Positions 55,085 to 63,039 of a DNA stretch of 64,000 bases are shown one piece after another. The translations under genes were made by a program, and so were the position numbers. The stretch comes from Aphodovivens avicola. Its GTDB lineage: Bacteria > Actinomycetota > Coriobacteriia > Coriobacteriales > Eggerthellaceae. The stretch's first letter is position 1; the number at the start of each line of letters is the position of its first letter. The stretch spans positions 1-64,000 of the forward strand of contig DVGW01000002.1 in NCBI GenBank assembly GCA_018712515.1, written 5' to 3'. The notes beneath the pieces were generated by a model, which was given only the letters and a program-made list of their open reading frames with translations, was not told the DNA's origin and did no database searches.

Positions 55085-55945
55085 TTACTGCAGGCCCTCC
55101 AGCGAGGTGGTCTTGCCGGGGTAGAGGCCCAGCGGCTCGAAGTGGATGCCGCCGGCGTTGGCAAGATCGGTGCCGTTCTGCTCGTTGTAGTCGTTCAGGT
55201 ACGAGATGTGCTGGAAGTAGTTGGCATCCAGCTCGCCGTCGGTGACGGCGACGTTGGGCTGGATGTAGTCGTTGAACTCGGTCACCTCGAGCGTCCAGCC
55301 CTTGGCGGCCAGCAGATCGGAGATCTGGGCGAGGATCTCGGCATGGGGGGCCGGGGACGCGCCCACCTTGATGGTGGTGTCGTCGCCGGTGGCCTCGGGG
55401 ATGGCGTCGTCGGAGACGACGTCGGCGACCATCACGACGCTGCCGTTGTAGGTGGCGTCGATGTAGTCCTTGACGGTCTGGGTGGACAGGGCCGCCACGA
55501 GCGCCTGGATCTTGGGCGTGCTCTCATCGCCCGCGCGGCACGCGACGACGTTCTGGTAGATGTCGGCGGCCTCGGAGTCGGTCGCCTCGACGGCCAGGGT
55601 GGAGGACGTGTCGAGGCCCGCGCCGATGGCGTAGTTGCCGTTGATCACGGCCATGTCGAGATCGGGCAGCGAGGTGGGCAGCGACGCGGCCTCCATCTCG
55701 ACGATCTCAATGTTGTGCGGGTTGTCGGCGATGTCGTTCTTGGTCGCCTGCAGGCCCGCGCCGTCCTCGAGCGTCAGCAGACCCTCGTCCTGCAGCAGCA
55801 GCAGCGCACGCGCCTCGTTGGTCGGGTCGGACGGCACGCCGATCTTGACGCTCTGGGAGCCGCCACCGCAACCCACCAGGGCGACCAGCGCGGCACCCGC
55901 GATCGCCGCGGTCGCCACCACCTTCGCCAGTTTGATCTTCTTCAT
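55085..55945 (-). CDS. metQ: Methionine-binding lipoprotein MetQ/NlpA, circularly permuted
   Basis: Substrate-binding lipoprotein of the methionine ABC importer. The 286-residue precursor has a signal peptide with lipobox LVGC (lipidated Cys26). The mature part has the two NlpA lobes in reversed order. First comes the segment that is normally C-terminal (KIGVPSDPTNEARALLLLQD, NIEIVEMEAASLPTSLPDLD, AVINGNYAIGAGL). From about residue 185 comes the segment that is normally N-terminal (TIKVGASPAPHAEILAQISD, FNDYIQPNVAVTDGELDANY, FQHISYLNDYN). The protein ends YPGKTTSLEGLQ, where ordinary MetQ would continue into VPNDPTNE. All expected conserved blocks are present once, so this is a permutation and not a truncation. 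Confidence 0.9.
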   Translation of the reverse strand: MKKIKLAKVVATAAIAGAALVALVGCGGGSQSVKIGVPSDPTNEARALLLLQDEGLLTLEDGAGLQATKNDIADNPHNIEIVEMEAASLPTSLPDLDMAVINGNYAIGAGLDTSSTLAVEATDSEAADIYQNVVACRAGDESTPKIQALVAALSTQTVKDYIDATYNGSVVMVADVVSDDAIPEATGDDTTIKVGASPAPHAEILAQISDLLAAKGWTLEVTEFNDYIQPNVAVTDGELDANYFQHISYLNDYNEQNGTDLANAGGIHFEPLGLYPGKTTSLEGLQ

Positions 55946-56105
55946 AGAAATCCCCTTCCTATTCACCAAAACGGTTGTTTCAGCTTATACCATCAAATCA
56001 AAACCGGGTTTCCAACATGTTTCCGATACGGCAGAGAATAGCTCCGAAACGGCAAAAGAAGCCTCGCTTTGCGTCTTCCCTGTCGTTCTTCACGGCAGCG
56101 AGGGC

Positions 56106-56198
56106 GCCTCCGGTGCCCGAGATTCGTGGGATCGCGGAGGCGAAGCGTACTTAGGTACGCGAGTCTCCGGGATCGCGCGAAGATCGGGTGCCGGAGGC
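56106..56198. repeat. Long imperfect hairpin between metI and metQ
   Basis: A 21-nt left arm from 56106 and a right arm ending at 56198 pair with about four mismatches (GCCTCCGG / CCGGAGGC at the base), with GCGTAC-TTAG-GTACGC at the tip. It lies in the 297-base gap before metQ. Confidence 0.6.
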
Positions 56199-56216
56199 GG
56201 CCGCAGCGTCGGCCGG

Positions 56217-56242
56217 TTCTGACGGCTGGCAAGCCGTCGGAA
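56217..56242 (-). terminator. Hairpin directly after metI
   Basis: TTCTGACGGCT / AGCCGTCGGAA pair over 11 bp (one wobble) around GGCA, touching the metI stop. No T run. It may reduce read-through or protect the metNI mRNA end. Confidence 0.4.
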
Positions 56243-56920
56243 CTAGCGATTGCGGCGGTCGATCTTGCGGGCGAGGATGTCGCCGGCGCTCTGGAACATC
56301 TGCACGAGCACGATGCACAGGATGACGGCGGCAATCATGACGTCGTCTTGGTAGCGCTGGTAGCCGTAGCGGATGGCGATGTCGCCCAAGCCGCCCGCGC
56401 CGACGGTGCCCGCCATGGCGGAGTAGCCGAACAGCGTGATGAACGTGATGGAGACGCCGCGGATGAGCGACGGCAAGCTCTCGCGCAGAAACACCTTGAC
56501 GACGATCTGCCACACGCTGGCGCCGAAGCTCTGCGCGGCCTCGATCAGGCCCGCGTCAACCTCGGCAAGGCTCTGCTCGACCATGCGGCCCACGAACGGC
56601 GCCGCCGCCACGATCAGGGGCACGATGGCGCCGGGGACGCCGAGCGAGGTGCCCACGACCCAGCGCGTGAACGGGATGAGCGCGACCAGCAGGATGATGA
56701 ACGGGATCGAGCGGCCGATGTTGACGATCCAGCCGAGCACGGCGTTGAGCGCCTTGTGGGGGCGCAGGCCGTTCGGGGCGGTGACCACCAGCAGCACGCC
56801 CAGCGGGATGCCGATGATGTAGGCGCCCAGCGTGGCGACGACCGTCATGACGATGGTGTCCCAGGTGCCCTGGGCGAGCAGCAGGCCGTATTCGTCGAAG
56901 AAGGATGCCAGGAATTCCAT
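56243..56920 (-). CDS. metI: Methionine ABC transporter permease MetI
   Basis: Membrane subunit of the MetNIQ importer. The 225-residue protein has five or six membrane segments and the ABC permease loop EAAQSFGASVWQIVVKVFLRE. Other family segments are GRSIPFIILLVALIPFTRW and GYSAMAGTVGAGGLGDIAIRYG. It follows metN by three bases and is separated from metQ by 297 bases. Confidence 0.95.
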   Translation of the reverse strand: MEFLASFFDEYGLLLAQGTWDTIVMTVVATLGAYIIGIPLGVLLVVTAPNGLRPHKALNAVLGWIVNIGRSIPFIILLVALIPFTRWVVGTSLGVPGAIVPLIVAAAPFVGRMVEQSLAEVDAGLIEAAQSFGASVWQIVVKVFLRESLPSLIRGVSITFITLFGYSAMAGTVGAGGLGDIAIRYGYQRYQDDVMIAAVILCIVLVQMFQSAGDILARKIDRRNR

Positions 56921-56923
56921 CGC

Positions 56924-57724
56924 CTACCTCCCTTCCCCAACGGGCTCCGCCGCCGGCTCGACGCATTCGTCGGGCACGTCGGACAGGCTGTCGTTCTGGA
57001 TGAGCTCGCGCGTGACGGGGCTCTTCGGGTTGGAGAAGACCTCGGCGGTCGTCCCCTCCTCCACGATGCGGCCCGCGTCGATGACCGCGATGCGGTTGCA
57101 GATCTTCTGCGCCACGGCGAGCGAGTGGGTGATGACGACCATCGTCACGCCGAGGCTGGCGTTGATTTCCTTGAGGAGCTTGAGGATCGAGACCGTCGTG
57201 CGCGTGTCGAGCGCGCTCGTGGCCTCGTCGCACAGCATGATCTTGGGGTTGTTGGCCAGCGCGCGGGCGATGGCGACGCGCTGCTGCTGGCCGCCGGAGA
57301 GCTGGCTGGGATAGCGGTCGGCCTTGTCGGCCAGCTCGACCACCTCGAGCAGCTCGCGAGCGCGCTTCTCGCGCTCGCCCTTGGCCGCGCGGCGCAGCTC
57401 CAGCGGGAACGTCACGTTGCGCAGCACGGTGCGCTGCTGGAACAGGCTGAAGTTCTGGAAGATCATGCCGATGGAGGCACGCAGCTCGAGCAGCTGCTTG
57501 CCGGAGAAGTCGGTGACATCGCGTCCATCGATGAGGATCTTGCCCGACGTGGGGCGCTCGAGCAGGTTGATGCAGCGCACGAGCGTGGACTTGCCCGCGC
57601 CCGAGGCGCCGATGATGCCGAAGATGTCGCCGTCGTTGATGGTCAGGTTGACGTCGTCGAGCGCATGGTGCGCGGTATCCGACGACGCGTTATACGTTTT
57701 GCACAGGTGTTGAATCTCTATCAT
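56924..57724 (-). CDS. metN: Methionine ABC transporter ATP-binding protein MetN (short form)
   Basis: ATPase of the methionine importer. It has Walker A GASGAGKST, signature LSGGQQQRVAIARAL, Walker B IMLCDEATSALD and ITHSLAVAQ. At 266 residues it lacks the C-terminal NIL/ACT-like domain of about 100 residues that lets methionine inhibit E. coli MetN, so that form of trans-inhibition is probably missing. The Met at 57724 begins the usual MIEIQHLCKTY; an ATG four codons upstream is an alternative. The 232-base gap before it holds no recognised SAM riboswitch. Confidence 0.92.
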   Translation of the reverse strand: MIEIQHLCKTYNASSDTAHHALDDVNLTINDGDIFGIIGASGAGKSTLVRCINLLERPTSGKILIDGRDVTDFSGKQLLELRASIGMIFQNFSLFQQRTVLRNVTFPLELRRAAKGEREKRARELLEVVELADKADRYPSQLSGGQQQRVAIARALANNPKIMLCDEATSALDTRTTVSILKLLKEINASLGVTMVVITHSLAVAQKICNRIAVIDAGRIVEEGTTAEVFSNPKSPVTRELIQNDSLSDVPDECVEPAAEPVGEGR

Positions 57725-57956
57725 GGTGCATCCCAAATGTTTCTCGTACCGTCACAGAACATGCGGAGGCGCCGCGGCGTGCGGCATCCGCGCCGAAACT
57801 ATGCCCGGGCCCCGGCACGTCGGCCGGCCGACCCAGGCTTGGGCATGCCCATGCTATGTCCGAGCCAGAATTCCATACCGGGCTATGGTACGGCAAGATG
57901 CGAGCGGTGTCGAGGGGTGGATGGGAGGACGTCGAAGGCAAAACAACGACACGAGT

Positions 57957-58562
57957 CTACAAGTCGAATGAAACCCTGGTTTCCGACATTGGACGATGAA
58001 GTTTATCCTTATCGCTAAGAACCAACTTCGACGGATCGAAAACCTCATCCCCCAACAATGGCGGCCACTCAATGCCTATTTCAGAATCATTCCACATCAG
58101 CCCACCCTCATCGTTGGGATGATAGACGTCGTCGCACTTATAGCAGAACTCTGCCGTATCGGACAAGACGAGAAAACCGTGCGCAAATCCTCGAGGAATG
58201 AAAAGCTGCTTTTTGTTTTCAGCCGAAAGGACAACGCCCTCCCACTCGCCATACGTGTTGCTGCCCGCGCGCAAATCGACGGCCACATCGAACACTGCAC
58301 CAGAAACAACTCTAACCAACTTAGACTGCGGATGGTTGATCTGAAAATGAAGTCCTCTCAAAACACCTCGCGTCGAAGCGGATTGGTTATCTTGGACAAA
58401 CTCCACATCTATTCCTCCACGCGCAAAATCTGGAGATTTGTATGTCTCCATAAAATAGCCGCGACTATCTTCATAGCATTTGACGTCAACGACAATCACA
58501 CCATCAATATGAGTCTTGTGGAAAACGAAATTACCGGATCGAATAACTTCAGGATTCGTCAT
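57957..58562 (-). CDS. rfbC: dTDP-4-dehydrorhamnose 3,5-epimerase
   Basis: Epimerises dTDP-4-keto-6-deoxyglucose at C3 and C5. The 201-residue cupin has CYEDSRGYFMETYKSPDF, FVQDNQSASTRGVLRGLHFQ with the catalytic His, DVAVDLRAGSNTYGEW, FIPRGFAHGFLVLSD, and GLMWNDSEIGIEWP. The gene is clearly richer in A+T than metN beside it. It is the last gene of the polysaccharide run. Confidence 0.94.
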   Translation of the reverse strand: MTNPEVIRSGNFVFHKTHIDGVIVVDVKCYEDSRGYFMETYKSPDFARGGIDVEFVQDNQSASTRGVLRGLHFQINHPQSKLVRVVSGAVFDVAVDLRAGSNTYGEWEGVVLSAENKKQLFIPRGFAHGFLVLSDTAEFCYKCDDVYHPNDEGGLMWNDSEIGIEWPPLLGDEVFDPSKLVLSDKDKLHRPMSETRVSFDL

Positions 58563-58595
58563 TGCTCATCCAATCAGTCGCACGATAAAACGACA

Positions 58596-59597
58596 TTACT
58601 GCCCCTGAGCCGCATATTTCGCCTCAGTCTCTTCTTTCGCACAAAGCCACCAGTCTTGATTGCTTCTATACCAATCGATTGTAGCATCCAAACCTGCGGA
58701 AAAATCGGTATGCACCGGCTTCCATCCGAGTTCGCGAATAAGTTTATTGGCGTTGATCGCATAACGCCTATCATGACCAGGTCGATCTTTCACCCAATCG
58801 AAATCATCGGGATCACGGCCCATGCGATCGAGTATCGCGCGAAGAACCTCAATGTTGCTTTTCTCTCCATTGGCACCGATTAAGTATGTTTCCCCTATTC
58901 TGCCCTTTTCGAGAATAGTCCAGACAGCACTAGAGTGATCCTCGGTGTGAATCCAATCCCTAACATTCAGGCCATCACCATACAGCTTTGGCCTGATTCC
59001 GCTCAGTATATTGGTGATTTGGCGAGGAATGAACTTCTCGATATGCTGCCGTGGCCCGTAATTATTTGAACAATTGGAAATGGTTGCCTTAACGCCATAC
59101 GTGCGACACCAGGCCCTGACAAGCATATCTGAAGCAGCTTTTGTTGAACTGTATGGACTCGACGGACGATAGGGGGTTTCTTCCGTAAACTTAGAGGGGT
59201 CATCCAGCTCCAAATCACCGTAAACCTCATCTGTGGAAATGTGATGAAAGCGCTTATCGTACTTTCGAGCCGCCTCAAGAAGACAGAAGGTGCCCTCGAC
59301 GTTCGTTTTGACGAAAGGCCGAGGATCCGCAATCGAATTATCGTTATGCGACTCGGCAGCAAAGTGCACCACCGAATCGATACTTGGAAAAAGGTCATCG
59401 AGAAGACCGGTATCGCAAATGTCCCCTTTTACAAACTCCATGCGATCATCGGATATGCCATCAAGATTGCGGATGTTGCCGGCATAAGTCAGCTTGTCCA
59501 AAACAGTCACGTGCGCATCATCGATATTGTCCACAACCCAATGGACAAAGTTAGAGCCGATAAAACCAGCTCCCCCCGTTACAAGTATATTATTCAT
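58596..59597 (-). CDS. rfbB: dTDP-glucose 4,6-dehydratase
   Basis: Converts dTDP-glucose to dTDP-4-keto-6-deoxyglucose with NAD+. The 333-residue SDR protein has NILVTGGAGFIGSNFVHWVV, AAESHNDNSIADPRPFVKTN, HISTDEVYGDLELDD, and YSSTKAASDMLVRAW with the catalytic Tyr and Lys. Further segments are NCSNNYGPRQHIEKFIP and RPGHDRRYAINANKL. Start and stop codons overlap with rfbA (TAATG). Confidence 0.96.
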   Translation of the reverse strand: MNNILVTGGAGFIGSNFVHWVVDNIDDAHVTVLDKLTYAGNIRNLDGISDDRMEFVKGDICDTGLLDDLFPSIDSVVHFAAESHNDNSIADPRPFVKTNVEGTFCLLEAARKYDKRFHHISTDEVYGDLELDDPSKFTEETPYRPSSPYSSTKAASDMLVRAWCRTYGVKATISNCSNNYGPRQHIEKFIPRQITNILSGIRPKLYGDGLNVRDWIHTEDHSSAVWTILEKGRIGETYLIGANGEKSNIEVLRAILDRMGRDPDDFDWVKDRPGHDRRYAINANKLIRELGWKPVHTDFSAGLDATIDWYRSNQDWWLCAKEETEAKYAAQGQ

Positions 59598-60493
59598 TAG
59601 CGCCTAAATCCTTCTGATAGATACACCCTTTTTTCAGCAACCTTTTTCAAATAGGCACCATATTCGGATTTGCCGCATCGTTCAGCGGAATCCAACAATT
59701 GGTTCTCATTGATCCAACCGCTGAGAAAAGCGATTTCCTCGAGTGCTCCGATCTTCAAACCCTGATTATGCTCCACCGTTCGTACAAATTCGCTGGCAGC
59801 ATAAAGGCTTTCCATTGTCCCTGTATCAAGCCATGCGGAACCTCGATGAAGAAGGACCACATCGAGATCGCCCCGCTCGAGATACATCTGATTAAGAGAA
59901 GTTATCTCTAGTTCGCCACGCGCCGAAGGACGAACTTGTTTTGCGAAATCGACAACACGATCATCGTAGAAATAAAGCCCCGTAACCGCGTAATTGCTTC
60001 TAGGATGCTCAGGCTTCTCTTCGATAGAAAGCACCTTCATCTGGGAGTCGAATTCAACCACTCCGAACCTTTCGGGATCATCAACGTAAGTCGCAAAAAC
60101 CGTTGCCCTCCCTTTGTTTGAAGCAGCACGGCGCAAATCCCCCGTTAAGCCGCCGCCGTAAAAAACATTATCTCCCAGCACTAATGCACAGCTATCGCCT
60201 GATATAAAATCCTCTCCCAGCAAAAACGCCTGAGCGAGTCCATCAGGGCTAGGCTGAACCTTGTATTGAAGATTAATTCCGAACCTTTCACCATCCCCAA
60301 GCAGGTCCTCGAAAGAGGGTAAATCCCTCGGAGTAGATATCACGAGAATATCCCGAATGCCTGCCAGCATAAGGACGCTCAGGGGATAATAGATCATCGG
60401 TTTGTCATAAACAGGAAGAAGCTGCTTGCTCACCGAGTAGGTAAGCGGATAAAGCCTTGTTCCCGAACCTCCCGCAAGCACTATGCCCTTCAT
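59597..60493 (-). CDS. rfbA: Glucose-1-phosphate thymidylyltransferase
   Basis: Makes dTDP-glucose from dTTP and glucose-1-phosphate. The 298-residue protein starts KGIVLAGGSGTRLYPLTYSV, with SKQLLPVYDKPMIYYPLSVL, QPSPDGLAQAFLLGEDFI, LVLGDNVFYGGGL, and EEKPEHPRSNYAVTGLYFYD. It overlaps the acyltransferase gene upstream (ATGA) and rfbB downstream, so the three are translationally coupled. Confidence 0.96.
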   Translation of the reverse strand: MKGIVLAGGSGTRLYPLTYSVSKQLLPVYDKPMIYYPLSVLMLAGIRDILVISTPRDLPSFEDLLGDGERFGINLQYKVQPSPDGLAQAFLLGEDFISGDSCALVLGDNVFYGGGLTGDLRRAASNKGRATVFATYVDDPERFGVVEFDSQMKVLSIEEKPEHPRSNYAVTGLYFYDDRVVDFAKQVRPSARGELEITSLNQMYLERGDLDVVLLHRGSAWLDTGTMESLYAASEFVRTVEHNQGLKIGALEEIAFLSGWINENQLLDSAERCGKSEYGAYLKKVAEKRVYLSEGFRR

Positions 60494-61110
60494 GAGCGAC
60501 CCCCTCCGACGGCATCAGCAGGCATCCATTCCCCGTTCTCGAAGTTGTATTCCTTTATCACCTTAGCAGGAGAGCCAACGGCGATGCAATAATCAGGTAT
60601 GTCATGCGTAACAACTGCATTTGCTCCGATAATGCACCCATTACCAATATTGGTTCCCGCAAGCACTACGACATTCTCGCCCAACCAAACCCTATCGCCA
60701 ATCGAAACAGCGTTCGCAACCAAAGGTCTGTTGTTGGGATTGCTATCTGGATTCGATCCATTTCTGCCATAAGACCCATGACTGGTGTCGCTGATGAAGA
60801 TCTTTGAAGCGAACAAGCACTCGGATCCAATAGAAACCCTATTCGAAGCCACAATGTGAACATTGTCTCCAATTAGGCAACTATCGCCGAAGACTATTTC
60901 CCCATCCCCGAATATCTCAATTCGGCAATTTCGCCCAGTCGTGAATCCTTTGCCGTATTTCAGGCCAGTCTTTTGCCTCACGCTTATTGGGCGGCGAACC
61001 AGCAAAGCGCCCGGATAAAATAACTTGGTCAGGACGAACGAATACCCCATGAGAAAGATATCCGAAATCGAATACTTCCTTAGGTCAGAAAGAACCGAAT
61101 TAGACATCAA
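60490..61110 (-). CDS. Left-handed beta-helix acyltransferase (hexapeptide repeat)
   Basis: Predicted O- or N-acetyltransferase acting on a polysaccharide or its sugar precursor. The 206-residue protein has hexapeptide repeats (IEIFGDGEIVFGDSCLIGDN, VSIGSECLFASKIFISDTSH) and the C-terminal VSIGDRVWLGENVVVLAGTN and IGANAVVTHDIPDYCIAVGS, like colanic acid and maltose acetyltransferases. The His in SDTSHGSY is the likely catalytic base. Sugar specificity is unknown. Confidence 0.88.
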   Translation of the reverse strand: MMSNSVLSDLRKYSISDIFLMGYSFVLTKLFYPGALLVRRPISVRQKTGLKYGKGFTTGRNCRIEIFGDGEIVFGDSCLIGDNVHIVASNRVSIGSECLFASKIFISDTSHGSYGRNGSNPDSNPNNRPLVANAVSIGDRVWLGENVVVLAGTNIGNGCIIGANAVVTHDIPDYCIAVGSPAKVIKEYNFENGEWMPADAVGGGRS

Positions 61111-61475
61111 AATCCCCTCGTATCATCACCATCGATACTCAAAGAAGAATCACCCACCTCTTTCTTAAGAAGAGCGAGGCTCTGCACCAAACGCCGAATC
61201 TTCATTGCCTGCCAACTGACCGCTATGCAGAGAGACAGGCAGATTGCCAACAAGAAAAACAGCGCGAAAAAGAAAATGAAATTCGAAGGAGCTTCAAAAC
61301 CTAGGTAATCCGCCAGTTGGAAAACAGGTCCAGGGAAAAGCGCGGCCAGTATCGCAAAAAAGGCGAGCGCAAACCACAGAAGGGAATACTGCAAAAGCAA
61401 CTTTTTCTTAGCGATTTGGCGACAAACCGCCACAACGAAAATCAAGCATGCACAGACGACAAACACCCTAAGCAT
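61107..61475 (-). CDS. DUF2304 membrane protein
   Basis: Small membrane protein of 122 residues with three hydrophobic segments (RVFVVCACLIFVVAVC; LLQYSLLWFALAFFAILAAL; FIFFFALFFLLAICLSLCIA) and a short cytoplasmic tail. DUF2304 proteins are regularly encoded beside dolichol-phosphate mannose synthase-like glycosyltransferases, as here, and may help anchor the enzyme or move its lipid-linked product. No biochemical role is established. It overlaps the acyltransferase gene by four bases. Confidence 0.85.
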   Translation of the reverse strand: MLRVFVVCACLIFVVAVCRQIAKKKLLLQYSLLWFALAFFAILAALFPGPVFQLADYLGFEAPSNFIFFFALFFLLAICLSLCIAVSWQAMKIRRLVQSLALLKKEVGDSSLSIDGDDTRGF

Positions 61476-61478
61476 TAC

Positions 61479-62189
61479 CTAGCCCCTTTTCTTGCCTCTG
61501 CCAGGCGCGGCCATAATCAGGATGGCGAGTGTAACTTTCAACATATAGTACACGCTCGAGAGCGGTCTGATAGAAGATTCCCCCCCTTGCCTAGGATGCA
61601 TGAGGACCGAAACTTCTCCAACTTTTAGACCATGCTGAATAGAGTCAACTATAGATTCCGGTTCGGGATAATCGGCCGGATAATCATATGCAAACAATTT
61701 AATTGAGGATTTCCCGCTAGCTCTGAAGCCGGAGGTCGGATCAGTCACTCTACTGCCGGTCACAGCACGAATCAACGTCGAGATCCACTTTATTCCAACA
61801 CGACGCATGAAGGTCGATTGAAAATTATCCAGATTCCACTCTAAGAATCGCGATCCGATGACCAGATCAAAGCCCTCTTCGATCTTCTCTAAAAGCATCG
61901 GAATACACCGAACATCATGTTGCCCGTCACCATCGAATTGAACATCAACATCGTAGCCATGCATGAGCGCGTAGCGATGACCAGCCTGCACGGCACCGCC
62001 AATCCCAAGATTTTGCTCAAGATCGAGGACATTGAATCCGTTACAACGGCATATTTCTAACGTGCTATCGGTAGATCCGTCGTTGACGACGACATAATCG
62101 AACCCTGCCGCAATCACGCTTTCGACCGTTGCTTTGATGCTATCCTGCTCATTGTAGGCAGGAATCACAACTAGTGTGCGCAAAGCCAA
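61479..62189 (-). CDS. Family 2 glycosyltransferase, polyprenol-phosphate type
   Basis: Predicted transferase that moves a sugar from a nucleotide donor to polyprenyl phosphate. The protein has the GT-A core TLVVIPAYNEQDSIKATVES, VVNDGSTDSTLEICR, LGIGGAVQAGHRYALMHGYD and the DVQFDGDGQHDV metal site. It is related to dolichol-phosphate mannose synthases but lacks their C-terminal membrane pair; the adjacent DUF2304 protein may supply membrane attachment. The TTG at 62189 is preferred because GAGGGGG lies seven bases upstream; another TTG at 62207 is possible. It is 236 residues from the chosen start. Confidence 0.88.
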   Translation of the reverse strand: MALRTLVVIPAYNEQDSIKATVESVIAAGFDYVVVNDGSTDSTLEICRCNGFNVLDLEQNLGIGGAVQAGHRYALMHGYDVDVQFDGDGQHDVRCIPMLLEKIEEGFDLVIGSRFLEWNLDNFQSTFMRRVGIKWISTLIRAVTGSRVTDPTSGFRASGKSSIKLFAYDYPADYPEPESIVDSIQHGLKVGEVSVLMHPRQGGESSIRPLSSVYYMLKVTLAILIMAAPGRGKKRG

Positions 62190-62238
62190 AGCGCAACCCC
62201 CTCGCAACCGCTCGACATCTCAGCTTCTATTCTCGCTA

Positions 62239-63039
62239 TCATACTTTATTGCTTTTTTCGCTCAAAGCGTAGATCGAATTGATCGCAGAAGCCACGGGAC
62301 GAGGCCACAACGTCGACATAATCGCGCGATCCTCGCCTTTTCTGATATCGGCTTCAAGATTTTTGGTCGTCGCCGATTCTTCGTATATACGATGGCACAT
62401 CAAACGCTCCGGAATGTATACGAATCTGCCTCTGGCATTCGCAAGATCAACCCATGTTTTGTAGTCGCAGCTATTCACAAATTCCGTATCGAAAACGGAA
62501 TCGCCCGCCACGCCTTTGCACAACGTGACAGATGGGCAGCAAATGGAGTCGCCAAAAGCAAGAACTCTTCTTTTTACAAACTTCAATCCATTGAGTTTTG
62601 AATATCGAAACGGCCAGTTCATCTTCCGCTTTATCGACAAAAGCGCATTGTTGCAAACCTTTTCGCCCGATCTGATCTCATAATAATCCGTAAAGACGAG
62701 AGAAACCTCATCAGGGGAGTAGCGGTTAAACGCATCGAGAACCATTCGGAGATACCCTGGCTCATATAAATCGTCTTGATGGGCAATGGTCACGAGAGGA
62801 GTATCGGCAGCATCGTATCCGTAATTCCAATCATCGCCCGCAAGATGCGGTTTAGGGTTTACGATCATCTGAATGTCGTGTTTTTCACAAATGCGCCGAA
62901 TGTAATCATTCGGAGTTGATGTCGAAATCAGTATGGAGCCCAAATCCTCTTGAGACTCAAGCGAGAGGATCGTCTCTTCCAGATACGGATTCTCCTTATA
63001 CGCGCAAACAACGAAAGTATGATCAGCGGAAGTGTACAT
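62239..63039 (-). CDS. Family 2 glycosyltransferase
   Basis: Predicted glycosyltransferase for surface polysaccharide. The 266-residue protein has the GT-A fold opening FVVCAYKENPYLEETILSLE, the divergent donor site TIAHQDDLYEPGYLRMVLDA in place of the usual DxD, and an acceptor domain with FGDSICCPSVTLCK. Codon use and base composition match the other polysaccharide genes. The donor and acceptor are not predictable. It touches the upstream reductase/epimerase gene. Confidence 0.82.
   Translation of the reverse strand: MYTSADHTFVVCAYKENPYLEETILSLESQEDLGSILISTSTPNDYIRRICEKHDIQMIVNPKPHLAGDDWNYGYDAADTPLVTIAHQDDLYEPGYLRMVLDAFNRYSPDEVSLVFTDYYEIRSGEKVCNNALLSIKRKMNWPFRYSKLNGLKFVKRRVLAFGDSICCPSVTLCKGVAGDSVFDTEFVNSCDYKTWVDLANARGRFVYIPERLMCHRIYEESATTKNLEADIRKGEDRAIMSTLWPRPVASAINSIYALSEKSNKV

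Noticed and set aside
57737..57956. SAM riboswitch upstream of metN
   Set aside because: Only short palindromes (for example CCATAGCCCGGTATGG) are seen; none of the conserved SAM-I, SAM-II or SAM-IV core sequences could be recognised.
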